NCBI RefSeq assembly: GCF_001571085.1 | Contig: NZ_BCTC01000032.1 | Coordinates: forward strand, 1-63,097 | DNA from: Azohydromonas lata NBRC 102462 | GTDB taxonomy: Bacteria; Pseudomonadota; Gammaproteobacteria; Burkholderiales; Burkholderiaceae_C | Length of the DNA: 63,097 nt | Direction: 5' to 3' | In this document: one piece after another, positions 8,315-17,028 of the stretch | Layout: the number at the start of each line of letters is the position of its first letter | How positions within the stretch are numbered: the stretch's first letter is position 1 | Notes under the pieces: generated by a model | What the model was told of the DNA's origin: nothing | Database searches by the model: none | What the model saw: the letters and a program-made list of their open reading frames with translations, nothing else | Position numbers and translations under genes: made by a program

Positions 8315-9289
8315 ATGCTTCGTCGAACCCTGTTGAGCGTGGCCGCCGCGGCGGCGGCCCTGGCCGTGGCGCTGCCCGCCATGGCCCAGGCCTGGCCGGC
8401 CAAGCCCGTCACCCTGGTGGTGCCGTTCCCGCCCGGCGGCTCCACGGACATGATCGCCCGCACCCTGGCCTCCGGGCTGCAGGCCAAGCTGGGCCAGACC
8501 TTCATCGTGGACAACAAGGCCGGCGCCACCGGCACCATCGGCGCGGCGCAGGTCAAGCGCGCGCCGGCCGACGGCTACACGCTGCTGGTGGCCTCGCTGG
8601 GCCCCTACGTGATCGCGCCGCACCTGCTCAAGAACACGCCCTACGACGCGACCAAGGACTTCGACTACATCACCGTGGCCGTGCAGGCGCCCAACGTGCT
8701 CGTGGTGCCCGCGGCGTCCCCGTTCAAGACGGTGGCCGACGTCATCGCCGCCGAAAAGAAGAATCCCGGCAAGCTCACCTTCGCCTCGTCGGGCAACGGC
8801 TCCTCCGACCACCTCACGGCCGAGCTGTTCTGGCTGCAGACCGGCACCGAGGGCACGCACGTGCCCTACAAGGGCGGCGCGCCGGCCATCACGGACCTGC
8901 TGGGCGCGGTGGTGGACGCCTCGTTCCAGAACGTCAACGCCGTCATCCAGCACATCAACAGCGGCAAGCTGCGCGCGCTGGCCGTCACGGGCGACAAGCG
9001 CTCCACGCTGCTGCCGCAGGTGCCCACGCTGGCCGAGTCCGGCGTCAAGGGCGTGGACGTGTACTCCTGGCAGGCCGTGGCCGGCCCCAAGGGCCTGCCC
9101 GCGGACGTCAAGGCCAAGCTCGCCACCACCATCGCCGCCGTGCTCAACGACGCGGCCGTCAAGCCCAAGCTCACCGAGCAGGGGTTCGAGATCGTGGCCA
9201 ACACGCCGGAGCAGTTCGCCAAGTTCCAGGCCGCGGAGTACGCGCGCTGGAAGAACGTGATCGAGACCCGCAAGATCACCGCGGACTGA
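8315..9289 (+). CDS. Bug-family tripartite tricarboxylate receptor protein (1)
   Basis: A 324-residue periplasmic binding protein with a signal peptide (MLRRTLLSVAAAAAALAVAL, cut near AMAQA). The Bug (TctC-like) pattern follows: KPVTLVVPFPPGGSTDMIAR, VDNKAGATGTIGAAQVKRAP, THVPYKGGAPAITDLLG and LRALAVTGDKRS. GGAGA precedes the ATG by 5 bases. As the gene directly before gudD, preceded by an operator shared with udh, it probably binds glucarate, galactarate or another sugar acid. No TctA/TctB membrane partners are in the window. Confidence 0.94.
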   Translation: MLRRTLLSVAAAAAALAVALPAMAQAWPAKPVTLVVPFPPGGSTDMIARTLASGLQAKLGQTFIVDNKAGATGTIGAAQVKRAPADGYTLLVASLGPYVIAPHLLKNTPYDATKDFDYITVAVQAPNVLVVPAASPFKTVADVIAAEKKNPGKLTFASSGNGSSDHLTAELFWLQTGTEGTHVPYKGGAPAITDLLGAVVDASFQNVNAVIQHINSGKLRALAVTGDKRSTLLPQVPTLAESGVKGVDVYSWQAVAGPKGLPADVKAKLATTIAAVLNDAAVKPKLTEQGFEIVANTPEQFAKFQAAEYARWKNVIETRKITAD

Positions 9290-9421
9290 TCCCGCCGCCG
9301 CCCTTCCGCCGCTTCCTGCCGCTTTCCCCGCCGCACCCCCAAGCCGCCGCCACGGCGCCCCGTGTCCGCCCACCGGCGGGGCAGGGCGCCCAAAGAAACC
9401 CCCCGACTCCCCACCGCCGCC

Positions 9422-10753
9422 ATGCCCAGCACCACGCCCACCGTCGTCTCCCTGCAAGCCATCCCCGTCGCCGGGCGCGACAGCATGCTGCTCAACCTCA
9501 GCGGCGCGCACGCCCCGTACTTCACCCGCAACCTGCTGGTGCTCACCGACAGCGCCGGCCGCACCGGCGTGGGCGAAGTGCCCGGCGGCGAGGCCATCCG
9601 CCAGACGCTGGACGACGCGCGCGAGCTGGTCGTGGGCCGCAAGCTGGGCGACTGGCAGGCCGTGCTGACGGAGATCCGCACCAGGTTCGCCGACCGCGAC
9701 GCCGGCGGCCGCGGCCTGCAGACGTTCGACCTGCGCACCACCATCCACGCCGTCACCGCCGTGGAGTCCGCGCTGCTGGACCTGCTGGGCCAGGAGCTGG
9801 AGGTGCCTGTGTGCGCCCTGCTCGGCGAAGGCCAGCAGCGCGACGCCGTGCCCATGCTGGGCTACCTCTTCTACATCGGCGACCGCAAGAAGACGGACCT
9901 GCCCTACGACAGCGACCCCGACGCCGCCGACGAGTGGTTCCGCGTGCGCCACGAGGAGGCCATGACGCCCGAGGGCGTGGTGAAGCTGGCCGAGGCCGCG
10001 CAGAAGCGCTACGGCTTCCAGGACTTCAAGCTCAAGGGCGGCGTGCTGCGCGGCGAGGAGGAGGTCGAGGCCATCAAGGCGCTCAAGGCCCGCTTCCCCG
10101 AGGCCCGCATCACGCTGGACCCCAACGGCGGCTGGCTGCTCAAGGACGCCATCCGCCTCATGCGCGACATGCACGGCATCCTGGCCTACGCCGAGGACCC
10201 CTGCGGCGCCGAGGGCGGCTTCTCCGGCCGCGAGGTCATGGCCGAGTTCCGCCGCGCCACCGGGCTGCCCACGGCCACCAACATGGTCGCCACCGACTGG
10301 CGCCAGTTCGTGCACTCGCTGGTGCTGCAGTCCGTGGACATCCCGCTGGCCGACCCGCACTTCTGGACCATGCAGGGCGCGGTGCGCGTGGGCCAGACCT
10401 GCCGCGACTTCGGCCTGACCTGGGGCTCGCACTCCAACAACCACTTCGACGTGTCGCTGGCCATGTTCACGCACGCCGCCGCGGCCGTGCCGGGCCGCGT
10501 CACGGCCATCGACACGCACTGGATCTGGCAGGACGGCCAGTTCCTCACCAAGGAGCCGCTGCAGATCGTGGGCGGCGAAGTGGCCGTGCCCAAGAAGGCG
10601 GGCCTCGGCGTGGAGCTGGACATGGACGCCGTGATGAAGGCCAACGCCCTGTACCAGCAGCACGGCCTGGGTGCGCGCGACGACGCCATCGCCATGCAGT
10701 ACCTCGTCCCGGGCTGGAAGTTCGACAACAAGAAGCCCTGCCTGGTGCGCTGA
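9422..10753 (+). CDS. gudD: Glucarate dehydratase (enolase superfamily)
   Basis: A 443-residue enolase-superfamily enzyme, about the length of the E. coli protein (446). Catalytic positions are visible with an offset of two from E. coli: Lys203 and Lys205 in DFKLKGG, metal ligands Asp233 (TLDPNGGW), Glu258 (AEDPCG) and Asn287 (ATNMVATDW), and the base His337 (GSHSNNHFD). It dehydrates D-glucarate to 5-dehydro-4-deoxy-D-glucarate. It follows the Bug receptor with a 132-base gap and has no clear ribosome site. A terminator-like hairpin follows it. Confidence 0.96.
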   Translation: MPSTTPTVVSLQAIPVAGRDSMLLNLSGAHAPYFTRNLLVLTDSAGRTGVGEVPGGEAIRQTLDDARELVVGRKLGDWQAVLTEIRTRFADRDAGGRGLQTFDLRTTIHAVTAVESALLDLLGQELEVPVCALLGEGQQRDAVPMLGYLFYIGDRKKTDLPYDSDPDAADEWFRVRHEEAMTPEGVVKLAEAAQKRYGFQDFKLKGGVLRGEEEVEAIKALKARFPEARITLDPNGGWLLKDAIRLMRDMHGILAYAEDPCGAEGGFSGREVMAEFRRATGLPTATNMVATDWRQFVHSLVLQSVDIPLADPHFWTMQGAVRVGQTCRDFGLTWGSHSNNHFDVSLAMFTHAAAAVPGRVTAIDTHWIWQDGQFLTKEPLQIVGGEVAVPKKAGLGVELDMDAVMKANALYQQHGLGARDDAIAMQYLVPGWKFDNKKPCLVR

Positions 10754-10768
10754 ACGAAACGCTTCTTC

Positions 10769-10806
10769 GTGCCGGTGGGGGCCGCAGCCCCTGCCGGCAC
10801 GCTTTT
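10769..10806 (+). terminator. Hairpin with T-run between gudD and aldolase gene
   Basis: GTGCCGG ... CCGGCAC outer stem (10769-10775 / 10794-10800) encloses GGGGGC/GCCCC pairs and is followed by GCTTTTCC. It resembles an intrinsic terminator 16 bases after the gudD stop, inside what otherwise looks like one operon; it may act as a partial terminator lowering downstream expression. Confidence 0.6.
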
Positions 10807-10862
10807 CCAAGCCAACCCGCGCCTGACCCGCAGGCCACAACTTGAACGCTGGAGACGACGCC

Positions 10863-11660
10863 ATGAGAGAGAACCGCTTGCGTGCGCTGTGGAAGTCCGG
10901 TGGCGCCGCCGTCAACGGCTGGCTGGCCATTCCCAACGGCTTCGCCACCGAGGTCATGGCCCACCAGGGCTGGGACACGCTCACCATCGACGTGCAGCAC
11001 GGCGTGGTGGACTACCAGGCCATGGTGCAGATGCTGCAGGCCATCTCCACCACCGAGACCGTGCCCGTGGTGCGCGTGCCCTGGCTGGAGCCGGGCATCC
11101 TGATGAAGACGCTGGACGCGGGCGCCTACGGCGTGATCTGCCCCATGGTCAACACGCGCGAGGACGCCCAGAAGCTCGTGGCCTGGACCAGCTACGCCCC
11201 GCGCGGCGTGCGCAGCTTCGGCCCGGTGCGCGCGCTCTACTACGGCGGCGCCGACTACCCCCAGCACGCCAACGACACCATCGTGCGCTTCGCCATGATC
11301 GAGACGGCGCAGGCGCTGGACAACCTGGACGACATCCTGTCCGTCGAGGGCCTGGACGCCATCTACATCGGCCCCTCGGACCTGTCGCTGTCCCTGGGCT
11401 GCACGCCCACCTTCGACGACCTGGACCCCAAGGCCGCGCAGGCCGTGGACTACATCCTGGAGCGCGCCAAGGCCCACGGCGTGGTGGCCGGCATCCACAA
11501 CGGCCGCGCCGACGTGGCCTTGGCCCGCATCGCCAAGGGTTTCCAGTTCGTCACCGTCAGCTCGGACGCGCGGCTGCTCGCGGCGGGTTCGCAGCAAATC
11601 CTCGGCGCGATGCGCGCGCAACTTCAAAACCCGGCCACCCCGGCCTCCGGCTCGTACTGA
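10863..11660 (+). CDS. HpcH/HpaI-family aldolase, probable 5-dehydro-4-deoxyglucarate aldolase (GarL-like)
   Basis: A 265-residue class II aldolase: GWDTLTIDVQHGVVDYQAMV, Arg71 in VVRVPWLEPG, AYGVICPMVNTREDA, MIET and IYIGPSDLSLSLG match the HpcH/HpaI fold and its metal and pyruvate sites. The family splits 4-hydroxy-2-oxo acids to pyruvate plus an aldehyde. Between gudD and garR the expected reaction is 5-dehydro-4-deoxyglucarate to pyruvate and tartronate semialdehyde (GarL role). Other members act on hydroxyoxoheptanedioate or rhamnonate intermediates, so the substrate is inferred from context. GGAGACGA precedes the ATG at 10863; an in-frame ATG seven codons upstream would include that site. 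Confidence 0.9.
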   Translation: MRENRLRALWKSGGAAVNGWLAIPNGFATEVMAHQGWDTLTIDVQHGVVDYQAMVQMLQAISTTETVPVVRVPWLEPGILMKTLDAGAYGVICPMVNTREDAQKLVAWTSYAPRGVRSFGPVRALYYGGADYPQHANDTIVRFAMIETAQALDNLDDILSVEGLDAIYIGPSDLSLSLGCTPTFDDLDPKAAQAVDYILERAKAHGVVAGIHNGRADVALARIAKGFQFVTVSSDARLLAAGSQQILGAMRAQLQNPATPASGSY

Positions 11661-11705
11661 GCCGCCGCGCACCGCACGCCACCACCGCCAGACAAAGGAG
11701 ATCAC

Positions 11706-12608
11706 ATGAACATCGGTTTCATCGGCCTGGGCATCATGGGCGCGCCCATGGCGCTGCACCTCGTCAACGCCGGCCATCAGCTCTTCGTCAACACGCACGG
11801 CCCGGTGCCGGAGGCCGTGACGGCCGCGGGCGCCAAGGCCTGCGCGAATGCCGCTGAAGTGACCTCGCAGTCCGAGATCGTCTTCACCATGGTGCCGGAC
11901 ACGCCGGACGTGGAAGCCGTGCTCTTCGGCGAGAACGGCGTGGCCTCGGCCCTGAAGGCCGGCGGCGCGGGCGGCGAGCGCAAGGTGATCGTGGACATGA
12001 GCTCCATCTCGCCCATGGCGACCAAGGCCTTCGCGCAGAAGATCAATGCCCTGGGCGCGGACTACGTGGATGCGCCCGTCTCCGGCGGCGAGGTGGGCGC
12101 CAAGGCCGCGTCGCTGACCATCATGTGCGGCGGCGAGCCGGCGGTGTTCGAGCGCGTGCTGCCGCTGCTGGAGAAGATGGGCAAGAACATCACGCTGGTG
12201 GGCGGCAACGGCGACGGCCAGACCACCAAGGTGGCCAACCAGATCATCGTGGCGCTGAACATCGCCGCCGTGGGCGAGGCGCTGCTGTTCGCGAGCAAGG
12301 CCGGCGCCGACCCGGCCAAGGTGCGCGAGGCGTTGATGGGCGGCTTCGCCAGCAGCCGCATCCTGGAAGTGCACGGCGAACGCATGATCAAGCGCACCTT
12401 CAACCCGGGTTTCCGCATCAAGCTGCACCAGAAGGACCTGAACCTGGCGCTGCAGGGCGCGCGCGAGCTGGGCCTGGCCCTGCCGCAGACGGCCGGCGCC
12501 GCGCAGCTCATGCAGGTGCTCGCCGCCAACGACATGGCCGACCTGGACCACTCGGCGCTGGTGCGCGCGCTGGAGCTCATGGGCAACCATGAGGTGGCCA
12601 AGGGCTGA
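11706..12608 (+). CDS. garR: Tartronate semialdehyde reductase (2-hydroxy-3-oxopropionate reductase)
   Basis: A 300-residue beta-hydroxyacid dehydrogenase. NAD(P) site GFIGLGIMGAPM at 4-15, substrate loop DAPVSGGEVGA (Ser126), catalytic Lys175 in GQTTKVANQ, and the C-terminal helical domain ending LDHSALVRALELMGNH. It reduces tartronate semialdehyde to D-glycerate in the cytoplasm. A strong AAAGGAG stands 6 bases before the ATG. It takes the product of the preceding aldolase and feeds the glycerate kinase at 13101. Confidence 0.95.
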   Translation: MNIGFIGLGIMGAPMALHLVNAGHQLFVNTHGPVPEAVTAAGAKACANAAEVTSQSEIVFTMVPDTPDVEAVLFGENGVASALKAGGAGGERKVIVDMSSISPMATKAFAQKINALGADYVDAPVSGGEVGAKAASLTIMCGGEPAVFERVLPLLEKMGKNITLVGGNGDGQTTKVANQIIVALNIAAVGEALLFASKAGADPAKVREALMGGFASSRILEVHGERMIKRTFNPGFRIKLHQKDLNLALQGARELGLALPQTAGAAQLMQVLAANDMADLDHSALVRALELMGNHEVAKG

Positions 12609-12684
12609 GAGGCCCAGGCGGACTTGGGGCAGGTGAGTGGCGTCAGCCGGCCGCGGTGGCAAGCCCGTGGCAACGTGCGGCCGG

Positions 12685-12740
12685 TAGCCGGTAGCCGGTA
12701 GCCGGTAGCCGGTAGCCGGTAGCCGGTAGCCGGTGGCCGG
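12685..12740. repeat. Heptanucleotide tandem array (TAGCCGG)
   Basis: Seven perfect copies of TAGCCGG at 12685-12733 followed by one changed copy TGGCCGG at 12734-12740. It lies 76 bases after the garR stop. A unit of seven in an intergenic region is prone to slippage and could vary between strains. Confidence 0.95.
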
Positions 12741-12759
12741 TGCGGCCCGCCCGCCACTT

Positions 12760-12910
12760 CGTCATTCCCGCGCAGGCGGGAACCCAGGCGGCCCCCAAGT
12801 CAGCCGCAGCCGGCCGGTTGGCAACCCGTGGCATGGGCCTTGGCGCGCCTGTGCCTTCGCTCACGTGCCGGCGTGGGGCCGCCTGGATTCCCGCCTGCGC
12901 GGGAATGACG
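12760..12910. repeat. REPIN-like palindromic element, 151-base class
   Basis: Left arm CGTCATTCCCGCGCAGGCGG and its inverted partner ending at 12910 (CCGCCTGCGCGGGAATGACG) bracket a core flanked by inner arms AGGCGGCCCC / GGGGCCGCCT. The copy at 15725 is the same element in reverse orientation: after reversal both cores begin CCCCCAAG..GCCGCA and end GCGTGGGGCCGCC. Confidence 0.85.
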
Positions 12911-13100
12911 AAACAGGGGGCGTGCCGTTTTTGCTGCGGGATGCGCACCAAGGGGCTTCTCCTGGAAGCAGCGGTGTTCAACACAAACAAGGGTGTCCTC
13001 TTGTGCCCGGTGGCGCTCCGCACTACCGGCAATCGCCTCCGCCCCACGTCCCCGCGCCTGCACGACAGTTGAGGCCCTCGACCGACCAAGGATTGTTCGC

Positions 13101-14378
13101 ATGACCACCCCCGACCGCCGCCCCCTGCTGCGCCAGATGTTCGACGCGGCCATCGCCGCCGCGCAGCCTGCGCTGTGCCTGCCGCCGCACCTGCCGGGCA
13201 AGCCGAAAGGCCGCACCCTCGTGATCGGTGCCGGCAAGGCCTCCGCCGCCATGGCGCGCGCGCTGGAGGAGCATTGGGACGGCCCGCTGCAAGGCCTGGT
13301 GGTCACGCGCTACGGCTACGAGGTGCCGTGCGAGCGCATCGAGATCGTGCAGGCCGCCCACCCCGTGCCCGACGCTGCCGGGCTGCGCGCCACCGAGCGC
13401 ATCCGGGAGCTGGTCACCGGCCTCACCGCCGACGACCTCGTCATCGCCCTCATTTCCGGCGGCGGCTCCTCGCTGCTGGTGGGCCCGGCGCCGGGCCTGA
13501 CGCTGGAGCACAAGCAGGCCGTGAACAAGGCGCTGCTGGCCAGCGGCGCCTCCATCTCCGAGATGAACTGCGTGCGCCGCCACCTCTCGGCCGTCAAGGG
13601 CGGGCGCCTCGCGGCCGCCTGCCATCCGGCCCAAGTGCTGACGCTGCTCATCTCCGACGTCCCGGGCGACAACCCCATGGACATCGCCTCCGGCCCAACG
13701 GTGGGCGACCCCACCACGCGGGCCGACGCGCTGGCCATCATCGAGCGCTACCGCATCGAGGTCCCGGCCGCCGTGCGCGAGTGGCTGAGCCGCGACGAAA
13801 GCGAAAGCGTCAAGCCGGACGACGCGCGGCTGCAGCGTGTCGAAACCCGCATCATCACCGCCCCACAAATGGCGCTGGAGGCCGCCGCGCAGGTGGCGCG
13901 CGAGGCGGGCCTCACGCCCTACATCCTGGGCGACAGCCTGGAAGGCGAGGCCCGCGACGTGGGCAAGGTGCTGGCCGGCATCACGCGCCAGGTGGCGCTG
14001 CGCGACCAACCTTTCCAGGCGCCCTGCGTGCTGCTCAGCGGCGGCGAGACCACCGTCACCCTGCGCGGCCAGGGCCGCGGCGGGCGCAACGTGGAGTGCC
14101 TGCTGTCCCTGGCCGTGGCGCTGGACGGCCTGCGCGGCGTGCACGCCCTGGCCGGCGACACCGACGGCGTGGACGGCGTGGAGGAAATCGCCGGCGCCTG
14201 CATCACGCCCAACACCCTGGAGCGCGCCTGGGCGCAGGGCATCAACCCCCGCGCCAGCCTGGACGACAACGACGGCCACGGCTTCTTCCAGGCCCTGGGG
14301 GACGCCGTCATCACCGGGCCCACGCTCACCAACGTCAACGACTTCCGGGCCATCGTCATCGACGCGCCCGCGAAATAG
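13101..14378 (+). CDS. Glycerate 2-kinase, MOFRL family (TtuD/GckA-like)
   Basis: A 425-residue protein with the two-domain MOFRL architecture: LVIGAGKASAAMARALEEHW near residue 38, LISGGGSSLLVGPAPGLTLE, MNCVRRHLSAVKGGRLA, TLLISDVPGDNPMDIASGPT and the C-terminal LLSGGETTVTLRGQGRGGRN and DTDGVDG motifs. It phosphorylates D-glycerate to 2-phosphoglycerate with ATP; older annotations call it hydroxypyruvate reductase (TtuD). It completes the route from aldarates to central metabolism, although 492 bases of repeats separate it from garR. Confidence 0.93.
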   Translation: MTTPDRRPLLRQMFDAAIAAAQPALCLPPHLPGKPKGRTLVIGAGKASAAMARALEEHWDGPLQGLVVTRYGYEVPCERIEIVQAAHPVPDAAGLRATERIRELVTGLTADDLVIALISGGGSSLLVGPAPGLTLEHKQAVNKALLASGASISEMNCVRRHLSAVKGGRLAAACHPAQVLTLLISDVPGDNPMDIASGPTVGDPTTRADALAIIERYRIEVPAAVREWLSRDESESVKPDDARLQRVETRIITAPQMALEAAAQVAREAGLTPYILGDSLEGEARDVGKVLAGITRQVALRDQPFQAPCVLLSGGETTVTLRGQGRGGRNVECLLSLAVALDGLRGVHALAGDTDGVDGVEEIAGACITPNTLERAWAQGINPRASLDDNDGHGFFQALGDAVITGPTLTNVNDFRAIVIDAPAK

Positions 14379-14416
14379 TCCCCGCAACCCCACCACAGCG
14401 ACGCCGCAGCAGCCCC

Positions 14417-15682
14417 ATGGCCGTCTCCATGCCCAAGCAGGCCCACGACGCCACGCCGGTGGAACCCGCCGTGGCGCCGCCGCGCGCCGCCCAAGCGGCC
14501 TACGTGGCGCCGCGGGCGCTGCAGCGTTTTCTTTGCCTGGACGACTTCGAGCCCGCCGCCCGCGCCCGGCTGCCGCGGCCGCTGTTCGGCTACGTCTCGG
14601 GGGCCACGGAAACCAACGCCTCGCTGCGCGACAACCGCGCGGCCTTCGGCGAGCTGGCTTTCATCCCGCGCATGCTGGTGAACGTGGCGCGGCGCGAGCA
14701 GTCGATGGAGCTGTTCGGCACGCGCCACGCGTCGCCGTTCGGCATCGCGCCCATGGGCATCAGCGCGCTCACGGCCTACCGGGGCGACCTGGCGCAGGCG
14801 CGCGCCGCGCGGGCCGCGGGCGTGCCCATGGTGCTCAGCAGCTCCTCGCTGATCCGCATGGAAGAGGTGCTGGCGCAGGCCCCCGGCACCTGGTTCCAGG
14901 CCTATCTGGGCCGCGACCCGCAGGCCACGGCGCGGCTGGTGGCGCGCGTGAAGGCCGCGGGCGCGCCGGTGCTGGTGGTCACCATCGATTCCGCCGTGGT
15001 GCCCAACCGCGAGAACAACGTGCGCAACCGCTTCAAGACGCCGCTGCGGCCGGACCTGCGGCTGCTGTGGGACGGCCTCACGCACCCGCGCTGGGCGGTG
15101 GGCACCTTCGCCCGCACGCTGCTCAAGCACGGCATGCCGCACTTCGAGAACGTGGGCGCCGAGCGCGGCGCGCCGCTGGTGGCGCGCGACGTCACGCGCG
15201 ACTTCTCCGGCCGCGAGCACCTGGACTGGGACGCGCTCAAGGACATACGCCGCCGCTGGGACGGCCCGCTGGTGCTCAAGGGCTTGCTGCACCCGGCCGA
15301 CGCCAGGCTCGCGCGCGAGGCCGGGGTGGACGGCGTGATCGTCTCCAACCACGGCGGGCGCCAGCTCGACGGCGCGGTGAGCCCGCTGCGCGTGCTGCCG
15401 GCCATTGCCGAGGCCGCGGGGCCCATGACCGTCATGGCCGACAGCGGCTTCCGGCGCGGCACCGACGTGCTCAAGGCGCTGGCGCTGGGCGCGCGCGCCG
15501 TCTTCATAGGCCGTCCCATGAACTACGCCGCCGCCGTGGGCGGCCAGGCCGGCGTCGCGCACGCACTGCACCTGCTGCGCGCCGAGATCCAGGCCGACAT
15601 GGGACTGCTGGGCATCAACCGGCTGCAAGAGCTGGAGGCCGGGCAGTTGGTGAGGCTGGGCGCGGCGGGAGTGGCTTCGTGA
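14417..15682 (+). CDS. FMN-dependent alpha-hydroxyacid dehydrogenase (L-lactate dehydrogenase-like)
   Basis: A 421-residue member of the L-lactate/glycolate/mandelate flavoenzyme family: SPFGIAPMGISALTAYRGD, VPMVLSSSSLIRMEEV, WFQAYLGRD, VVTIDSAVVPNRENN, the active-site VSNHGGRQLDGAVSPLRVLP and the FMN-phosphate loop ADSGFRRGTDVLKALALGAR. It oxidises an L-2-hydroxyacid and passes electrons to the respiratory chain or oxygen. The N-terminal 45 residues are Ala/Pro-rich and not part of the fold. It starts 38 bases after the kinase stop. Lactate, tartronate or glycerate-like substrates are all possible; sequence alone does not decide. Confidence 0.9.
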   Translation: MAVSMPKQAHDATPVEPAVAPPRAAQAAYVAPRALQRFLCLDDFEPAARARLPRPLFGYVSGATETNASLRDNRAAFGELAFIPRMLVNVARREQSMELFGTRHASPFGIAPMGISALTAYRGDLAQARAARAAGVPMVLSSSSLIRMEEVLAQAPGTWFQAYLGRDPQATARLVARVKAAGAPVLVVTIDSAVVPNRENNVRNRFKTPLRPDLRLLWDGLTHPRWAVGTFARTLLKHGMPHFENVGAERGAPLVARDVTRDFSGREHLDWDALKDIRRRWDGPLVLKGLLHPADARLAREAGVDGVIVSNHGGRQLDGAVSPLRVLPAIAEAAGPMTVMADSGFRRGTDVLKALALGARAVFIGRPMNYAAAVGGQAGVAHALHLLRAEIQADMGLLGINRLQELEAGQLVRLGAAGVAS

Positions 15683-15724
15683 GCTGTCCGTATCCCGTCA
15701 GCCAAGGCGGCCCGCCCACTCCTT

Positions 15725-15876
15725 CGTCATTCCCGCGAAGGCGGGAATCCAGGCGGCCCCACGCTGGAGCGCCAGAGGCCAAGCCGGCGCCACGACTCTC
15801 AAACCTCGGCACACCACCCCTTTCGCTTGCGGCCTGCTTGGGGGCCGCCTGGATTCCCGCCTTCGCGGGAATGACG
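15725..15876. repeat. REPIN-like palindromic element, 152-base class
   Basis: Arms CGTCATTCCCGCGAAGGCGG and CCGCCTTCGCGGGAATGACG enclose a core with inner arms AGGCGGCCCC / GGGGCCGCCT. It is the inverted counterpart of the copy at 12760. It fills most of the 245-base gap before the second Bug gene, just upstream of that gene's leader. Confidence 0.85.
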
Positions 15877-15927
15877 AATCGGTAAGCGGTGCGTGCCGGC
15901 TTACGACCAACCACAAGGAGACAAACG

Positions 15928-16899
15928 ATGAACCGCACCCGCAGAACCCTGGCCCTGGCCGCCCTGGCCTTCACCGCCGCCATCCCCGCCGCGCAGGCGC
16001 AGGACAAGTGGCCGTCAAAACCCATCACCTACATCGTCGCCTTCCCCGCGGGCGGCACCAGCGACATCCTGGCGCGGCTGATCGCGCAGAAGCTGGGCCC
16101 GGCGCTGGGCACCACGGTGATCGTGGACAACAAGGCCGGCGCCGGCGGCAGCGTGGGCTCGGAGCAGGTCTCGCGCGCCGCGCCGGACGGCTACACGCTG
16201 CTGGGCGGCACCATCAGCTCGCACGCCATCAACGTCAGCCTCTACCCCAAGCTGGGCTACGACCCGGTCACGTCCTTCGCGCCCATCGCGCTGATCGGCA
16301 CCAACCCCGTGGTGCTGGTGACGCGCCAGGACAGCCCCTACAAGACCGTGGCCGACGTCATCAACGCCGGCAAGGCCAAGAAGCCCATGACCTCGGCTTC
16401 CGCCGGCAACGGCACCTCGCAGCACCTGGCGCTGGAGCTGCTGAAGTTCAAGACCGGCATCAACATCGACCACATCCCCTACAAGGGCAGCGCCCCCGCC
16501 ATCCAGGACGTCATGGCCGGCCAGGTGGACATGATGTTCGACACCACCGTCGTCGCCGGCCCGCACATCGAGTCCGGCAAGCTGCGCGCGCTGGCCGTGA
16601 CCTCGCCCAAGCGCCTCTCGAACATGCCCAATGTGCCCACCGTGGCCGAGACCGTGCCGGGCTACGAGGTGATGTCCTGGCAGGCCATCTTCGCCCCCGC
16701 CGGCACGCCCAAGGCCATACAGCAGCGGCTGCATGACGAGGTCAACAAGATCCTGGCCCAGCCGGACGTCAAGGAGCGCCTGGCCAAGCTGGGCATGGAG
16801 CCGGGCCAGATGACGGCCGAGCAGTTCACCACCTTCCAGAAGGCCGAAGTCGCCAAGTGGGCCCAGCTCGTCAAGGCGGCCAACATCAAGATCGAGTGA
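15928..16899 (+). CDS. Bug-family tripartite tricarboxylate receptor protein (2)
   Basis: A 323-residue periplasmic receptor with a signal peptide (MNRTRRTLALAALAFTAAIP, cut near AQAQD), then KPITYIVAFPAGGTSDILAR, VDNKAGAGGSVGSEQVSRAA, IDHIPYKGSAPAIQDVMAGQ and LRALAVTSPKRL. CAAGGAGACAAACG precedes the ATG. An intrinsic terminator follows directly. It shares only the family pattern with the receptors at 8315 and 17029, so the three probably bind different acids. Confidence 0.94.
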   Translation: MNRTRRTLALAALAFTAAIPAAQAQDKWPSKPITYIVAFPAGGTSDILARLIAQKLGPALGTTVIVDNKAGAGGSVGSEQVSRAAPDGYTLLGGTISSHAINVSLYPKLGYDPVTSFAPIALIGTNPVVLVTRQDSPYKTVADVINAGKAKKPMTSASAGNGTSQHLALELLKFKTGINIDHIPYKGSAPAIQDVMAGQVDMMFDTTVVAGPHIESGKLRALAVTSPKRLSNMPNVPTVAETVPGYEVMSWQAIFAPAGTPKAIQQRLHDEVNKILAQPDVKERLAKLGMEPGQMTAEQFTTFQKAEVAKWAQLVKAANIKIE

Positions 16900-16905
16900 C
16901 GTGGA

Positions 16906-16932
16906 GCCGGCCCTTTGGGCCGGCCTTCTTTT
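16906..16932 (+). terminator. Intrinsic terminator after second Bug gene
   Basis: GCCGGCCC-TTT-GGGCCGGC stem followed by CTTCTTTT, 7 bases after the stop codon at 16899. Confidence 0.85.
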
Positions 16933-16959
16933 GCCCCGCCGGGGAACCGCCCCGGCATC

Positions 16960-16988
16960 CGTGGATGCCCGCTTTCGCGGGCATGACG
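16960..16988. repeat. Solitary REP arm
   Basis: CGTGGATGCCCGCTTTCGCG followed by GGCATGACG is one arm of the 126-base palindromic family (compare 21504 and 23905) with no matching second arm nearby. The arm itself can form a hairpin (GCCCGC-TTTC-GCGGGC). Confidence 0.8.
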
Positions 16989-17028
16989 GGACTTTTTTTG
17001 CCCGTGACCCCGCCGCAGGAGATTGCAC

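Larger units (their letters stand above)
12609..13100. other. 492-base gap filled by repeats between garR and glycerate kinase
   Basis: No credible gene is seen. The gap contains a heptanucleotide array (12685-12740) and a palindromic element (12760-12910). The rest, 12911-13100, has no recognised signal; no clear ribosome site precedes the kinase start at 13101. Confidence 0.6.

Noticed and set aside
8024-10987. A minus-strand open frame of 987 codons opposite the Bug and gudD genes
   Set aside because: Composition is His/Gly/Val/Arg-biased without domains; the plus-strand genes have clear catalytic motifs, signal peptide and ribosome sites.
12685-12740. Regular repeats that might be a CRISPR array
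   Set aside because: The seven-base units are contiguous with no spacers; this is a simple tandem repeat. No cas genes are present.
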